A stretch of DNA of 64,000 bases from positions 1-64,000 of the forward strand of contig JBJYXV010000023.1 in NCBI GenBank assembly GCA_046260155.1, read 5' to 3'. Of the stretch, positions 6,905 to 15,556 are shown piece by piece (position 1 is the stretch's first letter; every line of letters begins with the position of its first letter). This DNA is from PFL25 sp046260155 (GTDB lineage: Bacteria; Chloroflexota; Anaerolineae; Anaerolineales; UBA4823). The notes beneath the pieces are model-generated. The model made no database searches. It was not told the DNA's origin and saw nothing but the letters and a program-made list of their open reading frames with translations. The position numbers were made by a program, and so were the translations under genes.

Positions 6905-9494
6905 TCAATTATTAAGCCATTGGCGCTCAGAACCATCCATCTCCACCAGCATCGTTGATTGGCGGAAGATACAACCCCGATCGGCGAGGCTTGACCTTTT
7001 TCCAGAGGATGTCCATCCTCATCTTGTGGAAAACCTGCGAGCACGCGGCATCCAGCAGCTTTACACACACCAATTAGCCACCTGGAATTATGTTAAAGAA
7101 CTTCAAAATGTGGTTGTGGTAACTGGAACAGCCAGTGGAAAATCTTTAGCGTATAACCTGCCTGTAATCAACCACCTGTTCCAAAATGAAACCGCACGCG
7201 CCTTATATATCTTTCCAACCAAGGCCTTAAGCCAGGATCAATATCAAGATTTGATAGATATCTCTCATGTATCCTCGGTGACCAATATTCAAGATGCAAC
7301 TGATAATTACCCGCAAAGCAACGGGCCATTGTTCCCGGTTAAAATCGGGGTCTATGACGGGGATACCAAACCAAACGATCGACCAGGAATCCGGAAGAAT
7401 TCCCGCATATTAATTACGAATCCAGACATGCTGCACATGGGAATCCTTCCTCAGCACACAAATTGGGCAAATTTCTTTTCCGATCTGGAATTTATCGTAA
7501 TTGATGAGATCCATACTTATCGCGGTGTTTTTGGATCGCACGTGGCTAATGTTATCCGGCGTTTAAAAAGGATTTCGGAATTCTATGGCTCTAAACCCCG
7601 TTTTATCCTTACCTCAGCCACGATCTCAAACCCGGAAGAATTAGCTCACGATCTGATCAGTGAGCCGGTTCAAGTTATTGACCAAGACGGATCAGCTCGT
7701 GGTGCGATTAATTTCTTGGTCTATAATCCTCCAGTCGTAAATGAAGATCTCGGATTGAGGAGAAGCGCATTATTGGAGAGTGTCCGCCTTGCTGAAGATC
7801 TGTTTACCTATGGTGTCCAAACCATCATTTTTGGCAGATCACGCAGAAATATTGAACTGATTCTGACTTACCTGCGCCAGAATCTGGGTTTGGTTCAAGA
7901 AGCAAATCACAGTCAGGATATTCAAATCGGAGCGGTCAATGAGGCGATCAGAGGATACAGGAGTGGTTACCTTCCAAGAGAACGCAGAATTATCGAGCAT
8001 GGTTTACGAACCGGGAAAGTGCGTATCGTCGTAGCTACCAACGCACTTGAATTGGGTATTGATATTGGGGAGATGGAAGCATCGATCATCACTGGATATC
8101 CGGGATCGATCGCATCTACATGGCAGCAAGCTGGTAGGGCGGGTCGCGGAGAAAAACCATCTCTGGTTGTATTTGTTACGACTGCCAGTCCGCTAGATCA
8201 ATTTTTCGCAAATAATCCAGATTACTTCTTCGAACGATCCCCAGAAAGTGCATTGATAAATCCTGATAATCTATTAATCCTGTTAGCCCACCTGCGTTGT
8301 GCGATTTTTGAGCTGCCTTTCAAAGAAAACGAAGTATTTGGAAATTTCTCGCCAACCGAGATGGGAGAATTATTGGCAGTGTTGGTTGAGCAAAGTCAGG
8401 TTCACTTCTCCAATAAGAAATACTTCTGGTTAGCAGATAAATACCCATCTGGTGATATTTCTCTTCGTGTGGCATCACCCAAAAATATCCTGCTGCAAAT
8501 CCAAGATGGAGAAACTTGGACCACCATAGGTGAAGTTGATTATGAGAGTGGCCCATGGTTAGTGCACCCACAAGCAATATATATTCAAGAATCACAGGTG
8601 TATTTTGTTGACCACCTCGATCTCGAGAATGGATTCGCCCATTTACGCTATGCATCATCAGATTACTACACAATACCCAAGATCGAGACCCAGATTGATC
8701 TGATAAACGAGCTCGGAAGTGAGCAAGTTAAAGGTGGTGAGAAATATTTTGGAGAGTTATTGGTTAGATCGCAGGTAGTTGGATTTCGACAGGTGAAATG
8801 GTTCACGCACGAAAATTTAGGCGCCGGGCAATTGGATTTATCTCCAAACGAGCTGAACACGATGGGATATTGGATTTCAATCCAGCAGGAAACTGTTGAC
8901 CAGCTTCGTGAAGTCGGGCTTTGGAGCAATGCACCAAATAATTATGGCCCAAGATGGAACAAACAGAAGGAAAAAGCCCGGATGCGGGATGATTATCGCT
9001 GCCAGGTGTGTGGGCGCCAGGAAGGTGCAACCGCTCATCATGTGCACCATAAGACTCCATTCCGTCAATTCAATTCCATCGATGAAGCCAACCAGCTTGA
9101 AAATCTGGTTACATTATGTCCATCGTGTCACCGCAAGGTTGAGTCTGCGGTTCGCTTGAGGAGTGGTTTATCCGGTTTAGCTCATGTGTTGTATAATATC
9201 GCCCCAATCTACCTGATGTGTGATGTTCGGGATCTCGGTGTGCACTCTGATCCCCAATCACCACTCACTGAAGGAAATCCATCGATTGTTCTCTTCGAAC
9301 GTGTCCCTGCTGGAATAGGCTTCAGCCAACGTTTATTCGAAATTCATCACCAGCTGCTCACTAATGCACATAAACTAGTTAACTCTTGTATTTGTAGTGA
9401 TGGCTGCCCATCCTGTGTCGGTCCCGCTGGTGAAAAAGGGATCGGCGGGAAAAAAGAAACCCAGGCTCTTCTCGATATACTGGTTAATCCATAA
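6894..9494 (+). CDS. mrfA: MrfA/YprA-type superfamily 2 helicase with an HNH insert and DUF1998 domain
   Basis: An 866-residue DNA helicase. Walker A is VTGTASGKS (about residues 78-88); the DEIH box is IVIDEIHTYRG; motif III is LTSATISNPEE; motifs V/VI are ATNALELGIDIG and QQAGRAGRG. The C-terminus has the DUF1998-type region and a cysteine cluster CICSDGCPSC (about residues 833-845), which in B. subtilis MrfA binds metal. Between the helicase core and DUF1998, residues about 690-750 carry CQVCG, HHVHHK, LENLVTLC and CPSCHRK: a complete HNH nuclease motif with two CxxC zinc pairs. It overlaps glpD and precedes the yprB homologue, as in B. subtilis yprA-yprB, which acts in mitomycin-damage repair. 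A repair role is inferred from that. Confidence 0.9.
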   Translation: MSLDQLLSHWRSEPSISTSIVDWRKIQPRSARLDLFPEDVHPHLVENLRARGIQQLYTHQLATWNYVKELQNVVVVTGTASGKSLAYNLPVINHLFQNETARALYIFPTKALSQDQYQDLIDISHVSSVTNIQDATDNYPQSNGPLFPVKIGVYDGDTKPNDRPGIRKNSRILITNPDMLHMGILPQHTNWANFFSDLEFIVIDEIHTYRGVFGSHVANVIRRLKRISEFYGSKPRFILTSATISNPEELAHDLISEPVQVIDQDGSARGAINFLVYNPPVVNEDLGLRRSALLESVRLAEDLFTYGVQTIIFGRSRRNIELILTYLRQNLGLVQEANHSQDIQIGAVNEAIRGYRSGYLPRERRIIEHGLRTGKVRIVVATNALELGIDIGEMEASIITGYPGSIASTWQQAGRAGRGEKPSLVVFVTTASPLDQFFANNPDYFFERSPESALINPDNLLILLAHLRCAIFELPFKENEVFGNFSPTEMGELLAVLVEQSQVHFSNKKYFWLADKYPSGDISLRVASPKNILLQIQDGETWTTIGEVDYESGPWLVHPQAIYIQESQVYFVDHLDLENGFAHLRYASSDYYTIPKIETQIDLINELGSEQVKGGEKYFGELLVRSQVVGFRQVKWFTHENLGAGQLDLSPNELNTMGYWISIQQETVDQLREVGLWSNAPNNYGPRWNKQKEKARMRDDYRCQVCGRQEGATAHHVHHKTPFRQFNSIDEANQLENLVTLCPSCHRKVESAVRLRSGLSGLAHVLYNIAPIYLMCDVRDLGVHSDPQSPLTEGNPSIVLFERVPAGIGFSQRLFEIHHQLLTNAHKLVNSCICSDGCPSCVGPAGEKGIGGKKETQALLDILVNP

Positions 9495-9541
9495 ATGATT
9501 AGATCTATAAATTGACCATCTTTATTAATAGTTGAACTGTT

Positions 9542-10774
9542 ATGCCATCACTTTCTGATAAATTAAAAGCATTGGGTGTCTCCATCGGACCGGAAAGCAT
9601 AAAATCCGCAGATAAACCAATTAAATTCCCCATCGAAGAAGTTGTATCAAATGGTGAAGAAATTAATACATCATTGGGTTCAACTTTCCTCATCACTAAA
9701 ACATACTCAGAAGATCCCAGGAAAAAGGATTTCCCCCTAAAGTTTCCCGCTTCCTTAACCAACCTTTCAATTTGGGTCGGCAATCCTGAGCTCGTCAAGC
9801 AAAAGCCAGCTTCGTTTGCCTTCATTGATACCGAGACTTCCGGCTTGGCAGGCGGTACAGGAACTTATGCCTTCTTAATCGGAATTGGCAAATTTACAGA
9901 TGCTGGATTCCAGCTATCCCAATACTTCATGCGAGATCCTTTTGAAGAATCGGCGCAGCTGCTTGCGGTCTTATCCGCGCTGGATGGATGTGAGGTGCTC
10001 GTAACTTACAATGGAAAATCCTTTGATATCCCCTTGTTGAATTCGAGGTTTATAGCTAATGGTGAACCAGCCCCCCTCAATTCATATCAGCATATTGATC
10101 TACTCCACCTTGCCCGCAGATTGTGGCGAGATCGCCTGGAAAGCCGGACGCTAGGCTCAATTGAAGAAAACATTTTAGAGACACCGAGAACCGGGGATGA
10201 CATTCCTGGCTGGCTGGTTCCCACAATCTACTTCAATTATATTAAATCTGGTGATGCACGACCAATTGCAAATGTACTCTACCATAACGCTATGGATATC
10301 ATCTCTTTAGCCAGCTTGCTGGATCATATATCAATTATCCTCGAAGATCCACATGGAGGAAGAGTTGATAATGGTGTCGACTTGATCGCGATGGCAAAGA
10401 TATTTGAGGATATGGGTGAATTTAGCGCAGCTGCTGAATGTTATCAACGTGGCTTATATGATGATCTCCCATACAGAATCCGAAATCAAGCTTTTCAGCG
10501 TTGGTCGATTATGGAGAAGCGACGCAATAACCTCGAACAATCAATTGGATTATGGAAAACAGCGGCAGAATCTAGAGAAATCTACGCCCACGAAGAGCTT
10601 GCAAAGGCATTCGAACACAAAATTCATGACTTAGAACAGGCAATATATTGGACTGAGCTTGCCCTCGAAATCATAAAAAAACCTGATTACCCTGTAATCG
10701 AACGTGAAATTTGGACTCCCAAATTACAACATCGCTTGAAGAGATTACAAAGAAAATTGGCTGCTGCACAGTAA
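9542..10774 (+). CDS. yprB: YprB-type DEDDh 3'-5' exonuclease with C-terminal TPR repeats
   Basis: A 410-residue protein with an RNase H-like exonuclease domain at about residues 90-255. The acidic residues are in place: FIDTETSG (Asp96, Glu98), YNGKSFDIPLL (Asp) and YHNAMDIISL (His and Asp), making a DEDDh active site. The C-terminal 130 residues are helical, with TPR-like repeats (IFEDMGEFSAAAECYQRGL and neighbours). Length and domain order match B. subtilis YprB, and the gene directly follows a YprA/MrfA homologue, the same order as in Bacillus. It probably trims DNA in partnership with the helicase. The ATG at 9542 lies 48 bases after the helicase stop, with no strong Shine-Dalgarno. Confidence 0.88.
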   Translation: MPSLSDKLKALGVSIGPESIKSADKPIKFPIEEVVSNGEEINTSLGSTFLITKTYSEDPRKKDFPLKFPASLTNLSIWVGNPELVKQKPASFAFIDTETSGLAGGTGTYAFLIGIGKFTDAGFQLSQYFMRDPFEESAQLLAVLSALDGCEVLVTYNGKSFDIPLLNSRFIANGEPAPLNSYQHIDLLHLARRLWRDRLESRTLGSIEENILETPRTGDDIPGWLVPTIYFNYIKSGDARPIANVLYHNAMDIISLASLLDHISIILEDPHGGRVDNGVDLIAMAKIFEDMGEFSAAAECYQRGLYDDLPYRIRNQAFQRWSIMEKRRNNLEQSIGLWKTAAESREIYAHEELAKAFEHKIHDLEQAIYWTELALEIIKKPDYPVIEREIWTPKLQHRLKRLQRKLAAAQ

Positions 10775-10870
10775 TTTTCTCCAACTACTCATTTACCAAC
10801 AATTTCGCATCGAGTATCACTGTTGCCAATATAATCATTAGGTCGGTAAATCGATGGAAGGAATTTTATT

Positions 10871-11656
10871 GTGCTGTGGAAATTTAGTTCAAACAAGATT
10901 GATATATCAAAATCCAAAATTGGGCTGCCAAACCTGGCTTTTCAATTTGAAGGCTATCAGCTCATACACATCACAGATTTTCACCTTGGGACTTGGTTGG
11001 GCACACAGGCAATGCTGGAGATCGTTAATCTGGTCAATCAGCAGGAACCCGATCTGATTGCAATTACCGGGGATTTCATCAGCTTCAATCCTCCCAAATA
11101 TATTCCGGACCTGAAAAAAATATTATCAAAATTAACCGCAAAAGATGGCATCCTGGCGGTCCTTGGCAATCACGATCATTATACAGATGCAAAATTGATT
11201 CGGGATGCCCTGCAAGAGTGCAAAATCATTGAATTACGCAATCGCATTCATATCATACACAAGCAATCTTCCCAATTATATTTCGCAGGAATTGATGATC
11301 ATATGACCGGACATGATGATCTTCAATCAGTGATTGCCCAAATTCCTGATGGGAAGAATCCCGTAATTCTATTAGCACATGAACCAGATTTCGCTGACCT
11401 CAGTGCAGCAAGCGATAAATTTGCACTGCAATTATCTGGTCATACGCATGGGGGTCAAATTTGTCTGCCTGTGTGGGGGAATTTATACCTGCCCAGATTG
11501 GGTCGTAAATACCCTTCTGGGAAATACCAGGTTCAGAATATGATGGTATACACAAACCGGGGTTTGGGAACCAGCTGGTTGAAATTTCGCTATAACTGTC
11601 CACCTGAAATCGCGGTCTTTGAGTTGCACAATAACCGATGTGAAAATAACAGCTAA
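10871..11656 (+). CDS. Calcineurin-like metallophosphoesterase (YaeI/YkuE type)
   Basis: A 261-residue phosphoesterase with all metal-binding motifs: HITDFHLG (DxH), AITGDFI (GD), LGNHDHY (GNHD), LLAHEP (H) and LSGHTHGGQ (GHTH). The GHTHGGQ variant and the conserved G.NLYLPRLGRKYPSG stretch are typical of the YaeI/YkuE subfamily, which acts on phospholipid-type phosphoesters such as UDP-diacylglucosamine. Unlike many relatives there is no N-terminal membrane helix or Tat signal. The GTG at 10871 is preceded by GGAAGGA with 8-base spacing, which fixes the start. The substrate is unknown. It ends 57 bases from the convergent serine hydrolase gene. Confidence 0.87.
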   Translation: MLWKFSSNKIDISKSKIGLPNLAFQFEGYQLIHITDFHLGTWLGTQAMLEIVNLVNQQEPDLIAITGDFISFNPPKYIPDLKKILSKLTAKDGILAVLGNHDHYTDAKLIRDALQECKIIELRNRIHIIHKQSSQLYFAGIDDHMTGHDDLQSVIAQIPDGKNPVILLAHEPDFADLSAASDKFALQLSGHTHGGQICLPVWGNLYLPRLGRKYPSGKYQVQNMMVYTNRGLGTSWLKFRYNCPPEIAVFELHNNRCENNS

Positions 11657-11712
11657 TTCCAGAAATTTCATTCGAGATAGATCCGATTGGACCAATTTTC
11701 AATCTTGGGAAA

Positions 11713-12879
11713 TTATTGTTCTATTGCATCCCAAACAGCATCTGAAATTTGCTGCAAGCGAGCTTTATTATCATCACTCGAGAGAAATCGATTACATAAA
11801 TAAACAACAACCAGTCCAGATTCCTTGTCAGCCCAAACCATCGAATTTCGTTGCCCGTAATGCCCAAAGGTTTGCAAAGTGCTGCCTTTTCCCATACCAT
11901 CTGCATATTCAGGATGTAATTGATGGTCTCCTCCCAGAAAAAAACCGTATCCCCATCTGGTTTTTCTTCCCAGCGATTGGTCGAAATCCTCATGACCGAG
12001 GGAGGTCATCAGCTCGACAGTTCTAGAAGCCAGGAATCGCTGTCCCGCATATTTTCCTTGATTTAACAGCATTTGAAAGAAAACAGCAATATCTCTGGCA
12101 GTACTGTGCAAGGACGCTGCGGGAATTAATGCTCCCCGTACCCTGCTTGAATTGAATATCCAGGCAACTACTTGGTGATCGGGTGTTGCGGAAGATAAAT
12201 GGGCAAATTCTTCATTCTGGAAATCATTAACTCTCATTGTTGTGTGCAGCAATCCGAGCGGGGCGAGGAATTCCCTACGTAAATATTCATCAATCGGTAA
12301 ACCAGTTACTCGGTAGACGATCTCACCGAGTATGAAGCCATAATTGAGCAATTGGTAAGCCGTTTTGGTTCCAGGGAGAAAAATCGGTGATTGCTTTGTC
12401 AGGTTATCGGTTACTTTTTTCCAATTCCTGATATTAAGGATTTGGTAAACCAAACCATTTCTCGGTAATCCAGTCTGGTGTAATAGCACTTGTTTGATAG
12501 TGATTTCCTCTTTCCCAAGACAAGAAAATTCAGGCCAATACAAACCAACCGGATCATCGAGGTGAATCTTATCCTCTTCGATCAATTTAAATACACAGCA
12601 ACTGGTGAACGGTTTCGTTAATGAAAATACCAGAAACTGAGTATCAGGTGAAATTGGAACCTTGTTGTTCTTGCTGGTGAAACCTTCGCTGAAATCCAGG
12701 ATCACATGGCCCCATCTAAGAACAACTATTTGAGCACCTGGATGAAGGCCTCGGTCGATTTGATCATCAAACACTTGCTTGATTCTTTGTCTCCCACTCT
12801 CAGAAATCCCCAGGTGAGCTGAATCCTCTTTCGCTGAAAATTCGATTGGCAGACTCAGAGATTCATTTTCAATGGTCAT
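11713..12879 (-). CDS. Beta-lactamase-fold serine hydrolase (class C / esterase EstB type)
   Basis: A 388-residue cytoplasmic-looking protein of the beta-lactamase/penicillin-binding fold. The nucleophile motif SxxK is in FSLTKPFTS (near residue 85). The second motif lies in TAYQLLNYGFILGEIVYRVTG, the form usual in EstB-like esterases rather than true beta-lactamases. The usual tail GHYGQRNSMVWADKESGLVVVYLCN is present. No signal peptide is visible, so a periplasmic antibiotic-hydrolysing role is unlikely; an intracellular carboxylesterase or peptidase is more plausible. It precedes the nitroreductase-like gene's stop on the opposite side and is co-directional with it (nitroreductase upstream, 40-base gap). 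Confidence 0.85.
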   Translation of the reverse strand: MTIENESLSLPIEFSAKEDSAHLGISESGRQRIKQVFDDQIDRGLHPGAQIVVLRWGHVILDFSEGFTSKNNKVPISPDTQFLVFSLTKPFTSCCVFKLIEEDKIHLDDPVGLYWPEFSCLGKEEITIKQVLLHQTGLPRNGLVYQILNIRNWKKVTDNLTKQSPIFLPGTKTAYQLLNYGFILGEIVYRVTGLPIDEYLRREFLAPLGLLHTTMRVNDFQNEEFAHLSSATPDHQVVAWIFNSSRVRGALIPAASLHSTARDIAVFFQMLLNQGKYAGQRFLASRTVELMTSLGHEDFDQSLGRKTRWGYGFFLGGDHQLHPEYADGMGKGSTLQTFGHYGQRNSMVWADKESGLVVVYLCNRFLSSDDNKARLQQISDAVWDAIEQ

Positions 12880-12919
12880 GGTTTGATTTTTTTATATACT
12901 GCTGGTTATATTTTCAAAT

Positions 12920-13441
12920 CTACGAACCAGACTCCCAGGAATTATAGGAAACAAGCTGCTCCAGGGTTTTTCGTTCTTTTTCATTCAGGTTATCTGCCGG
13001 ATAACCCAAAGACATGAGTATGATTGGTTCAATATGCTCAGGTATCTTCAACAACTGGCGGGTAGCTTCAATATCAAATGAAGCCACCCAGCAGGTGCCA
13101 AGTCCCAAATCCGCCGCTGCCAGGCTTATGTGGTCCATGACGATGGCTATATCGACGTCGAGATAAGATTTTCCATCTGCCCGCACCCATGCTTGATCTG
13201 GAATCCCACAGGCACAAATCACGATTGGGGCAGATGAAAACCAATCCCGATCATACATTTTCTGAATTTCTTCTTTCTTTCCGGTTGATTGAATTACAAT
13301 TAACTTGAAAGGTTGTCGATTTGCTGCTGTTGGTGCGAATTGTGCGGCAGCTAAAATCTGATTGAGTATTTCCGAATCAATTGGATCAGGCTTGTAATCC
13401 CTCACACTATAACGATTTCTTAGCAGTTTCTGGAAATTCAC
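12920..13441 (-). CDS. Nitroreductase family protein
   Basis: A 173-residue FMN-dependent oxidoreductase of the nitroreductase fold. The N-terminal RNRYSVRDYKPDPID block binds FMN phosphate; AAQFAPTAANRQPFKLIVI and the C-terminal GLGTCWVASF and LGYPADNLNEK are standard family blocks. It reduces nitro-, quinone- or flavin-like substrates with NAD(P)H; the actual substrate is unknown. It starts at GTG (13441) with a GGAG nine bases upstream. It is the first gene of a two-gene minus-strand unit with the serine hydrolase. Length is short but normal for the compact subfamily. Confidence 0.9.
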   Translation of the reverse strand: MNFQKLLRNRYSVRDYKPDPIDSEILNQILAAAQFAPTAANRQPFKLIVIQSTGKKEEIQKMYDRDWFSSAPIVICACGIPDQAWVRADGKSYLDVDIAIVMDHISLAAADLGLGTCWVASFDIEATRQLLKIPEHIEPIILMSLGYPADNLNEKERKTLEQLVSYNSWESGS

Positions 13442-13574
13442 TTTGGAGCTCCTATATTACTTTTGTATATAAATTATAACCATATTCATCGACATTAACT
13501 TTATTGGAGTTCCCGAAGATATCGGTATACCCATGATAGACCCTAAGAAGATTCTTTAGGAAGGTAAAATTAGC

Positions 13575-15473
13575 ATGCATAGAGGTGGTTGGTGGGCGTT
13601 AATTGGGGCGGATGAATCAAAAGGCAGGGCAAAGGTCGATCGGGAACTGATGAGACGCATACTGTTATACGCACGGCCGTATTGGGCACATTTAACAATT
13701 GTGCTGATCTCCATTATCCTGGTCTCATTGATCGAGCTGATACCGCCATTGATTTTTCGCAGGTTGATCGATGTGGTTTATCCTGCAAAAGATTTCAACC
13801 AGCTGACAATTTTAGCAATTGCCATGATAATCATCCCCATTTTAAGCGGGTTGATTGGTATCCTTGACAGGTATTTCAGTGCCAAAGCTGGCGAGGGGAT
13901 TATTTATGATTTACGCCAGGAGATGTATGATCATATTCAATTGATGTCGCTCCGATTTTTCACAATCACCAGATCAGGTGAAATAGTGTCCCGATTCAAT
14001 AGCGACGTCGTCGGTGCTCAAAACGCAATCACTGGCACCTTACCCAATATCGTGACAAATTCTGTGACCCTGATCTCCACTCTGGTGATCATGATTTCAA
14101 TTGATGCTCGCTTAACCTTACTTTCTATTGCAGTTCTTCCCTTATTTCTCCTGCCAACCCGGCGTGTTGCGCGTGTCTTACGTGATATCCGGCGTAAAGC
14201 GATGGAATACAACGCCGACCTGAGTAGTTTAATCACCGAGACATTGGGAATTAATGGAGCCCTGCTAGTCAAAGCATTCGGCAGGCAGCAAGAAGAATCA
14301 GACCACTTCAGGGATATCAACAGTAAAGTGCGCGATATTGGGGTCAGGCGAGCACTGATTGGTCGCTGGTTTTTCATGGGGTTAGGAATATCTGGTGCAA
14401 TTGGCACCGCAATCATCTACTGGGCAGGTGGATATCTGGTGATGACTGATGTGCTTACGATTGGAACGATTGTGGCTTTTATCGCATATCTAACCCGCCT
14501 TTATGGACCCATCTCCTCATTATCCAACGTTCAGATTGATTTTGCGACTTCGATGGTCAGTTTTGAACGAGTATTTGAATATCTTGATTTACCGGTCGAA
14601 ATCAAGGATCTACCAAACGCTCTGATACTCGACAAAATCGACGGCCAGGTAAATTTTGATCACGTGTCTTTTAACTACACTACGGAAAGGGCTCGAAATG
14701 GGGACCTTTCTGGGGTTGATAGAACTCCACCAGCAGAAAAAGAGACCAGGGATCCACTTGATTTTGACATATCAAAGCGCTGGGCAATCAAAGATCTTAC
14801 TTTTGAGATATCACCTGGAGAATTAGCTGCTTTGGTTGGCTATTCCGGAGCAGGAAAAACGACCGTTACATACCTGCTGCCTAGATTGTATGAAGTCACT
14901 GGGGGAATAATCGCGGTGGATGGAGTTGACATCCGCCAGGTTACCCAAAAATCACTGATAGATCAAATTGGTATCGTCACCCAAGAAACCTATTTATTCC
15001 ATGACACCATCTCAGCCAATTTGCGCTATGCTGACCCATCTGCAGATATGGACAGGATTCAAGTTGCCTGCCAGGCTGCAAATATCGACGAATTTATTCA
15101 GCAATTGCCGGATGGGTATGAGACCGTAGTCGGAGAACGAGGCTACCGGCTCAGCGGAGGAGAAAAACAAAGATTGGCGATTGCCCGGGTTATCCTGAAA
15201 GATCCTCGCATTCTGATCCTCGATGAGGCTACCTCACACCTCGACTCCTATAACGAATCTCTGATCCAAGCAGCACTCACCCCATTGATGGCTGGGAGAA
15301 CAAGCCTGGTGATTGCCCATCGTTTATCTACAATCCTCGCAGCAGATAAAATATTAGTGCTCGATCAAGGGCAGCTCGTTGAGCAGGGTACACATGATAG
15401 CTTATTAAACCAGGGAGGTCTGTATGCCGAGCTTTACGAGACACAATTTGCGAGTGATATACTTGAAAATTAG
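13575..15473 (+). CDS. ABC exporter, fused permease and ATPase (multidrug/lipid type)
   Basis: A 632-residue half-transporter. Residues about 35-320 contain six TM segments of the type I exporter fold; the ATPase domain follows. Walker A is GYSGAGKTT, the Q-loop TQETYLFHDT, signature LSGGEKQRLAIAR, Walker B ILILDEAT, and the H-loop VIAHRLS. It would work as a homodimer or with another half-transporter to export lipids, peptides or drugs; the substrate is not predictable. A charged insert of about 30 residues (RARNGDLSGVDRTPPAEKETRD) sits between the first strand of the ATPase and Walker A. The ATG at 13575 has AGGAAGG upstream. It is transcribed alone, divergently from the nitroreductase. Confidence 0.93.
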   Translation: MHRGGWWALIGADESKGRAKVDRELMRRILLYARPYWAHLTIVLISIILVSLIELIPPLIFRRLIDVVYPAKDFNQLTILAIAMIIIPILSGLIGILDRYFSAKAGEGIIYDLRQEMYDHIQLMSLRFFTITRSGEIVSRFNSDVVGAQNAITGTLPNIVTNSVTLISTLVIMISIDARLTLLSIAVLPLFLLPTRRVARVLRDIRRKAMEYNADLSSLITETLGINGALLVKAFGRQQEESDHFRDINSKVRDIGVRRALIGRWFFMGLGISGAIGTAIIYWAGGYLVMTDVLTIGTIVAFIAYLTRLYGPISSLSNVQIDFATSMVSFERVFEYLDLPVEIKDLPNALILDKIDGQVNFDHVSFNYTTERARNGDLSGVDRTPPAEKETRDPLDFDISKRWAIKDLTFEISPGELAALVGYSGAGKTTVTYLLPRLYEVTGGIIAVDGVDIRQVTQKSLIDQIGIVTQETYLFHDTISANLRYADPSADMDRIQVACQAANIDEFIQQLPDGYETVVGERGYRLSGGEKQRLAIARVILKDPRILILDEATSHLDSYNESLIQAALTPLMAGRTSLVIAHRLSTILAADKILVLDQGQLVEQGTHDSLLNQGGLYAELYETQFASDILEN

Positions 15474-15556
15474 ATGACTATGCGCATTAGTAAAAAATTC
15501 TCGGATAAGCTGGCAATGATATAATTTTCCCTATTCTTTCAGCCTTGGAAGGTACC

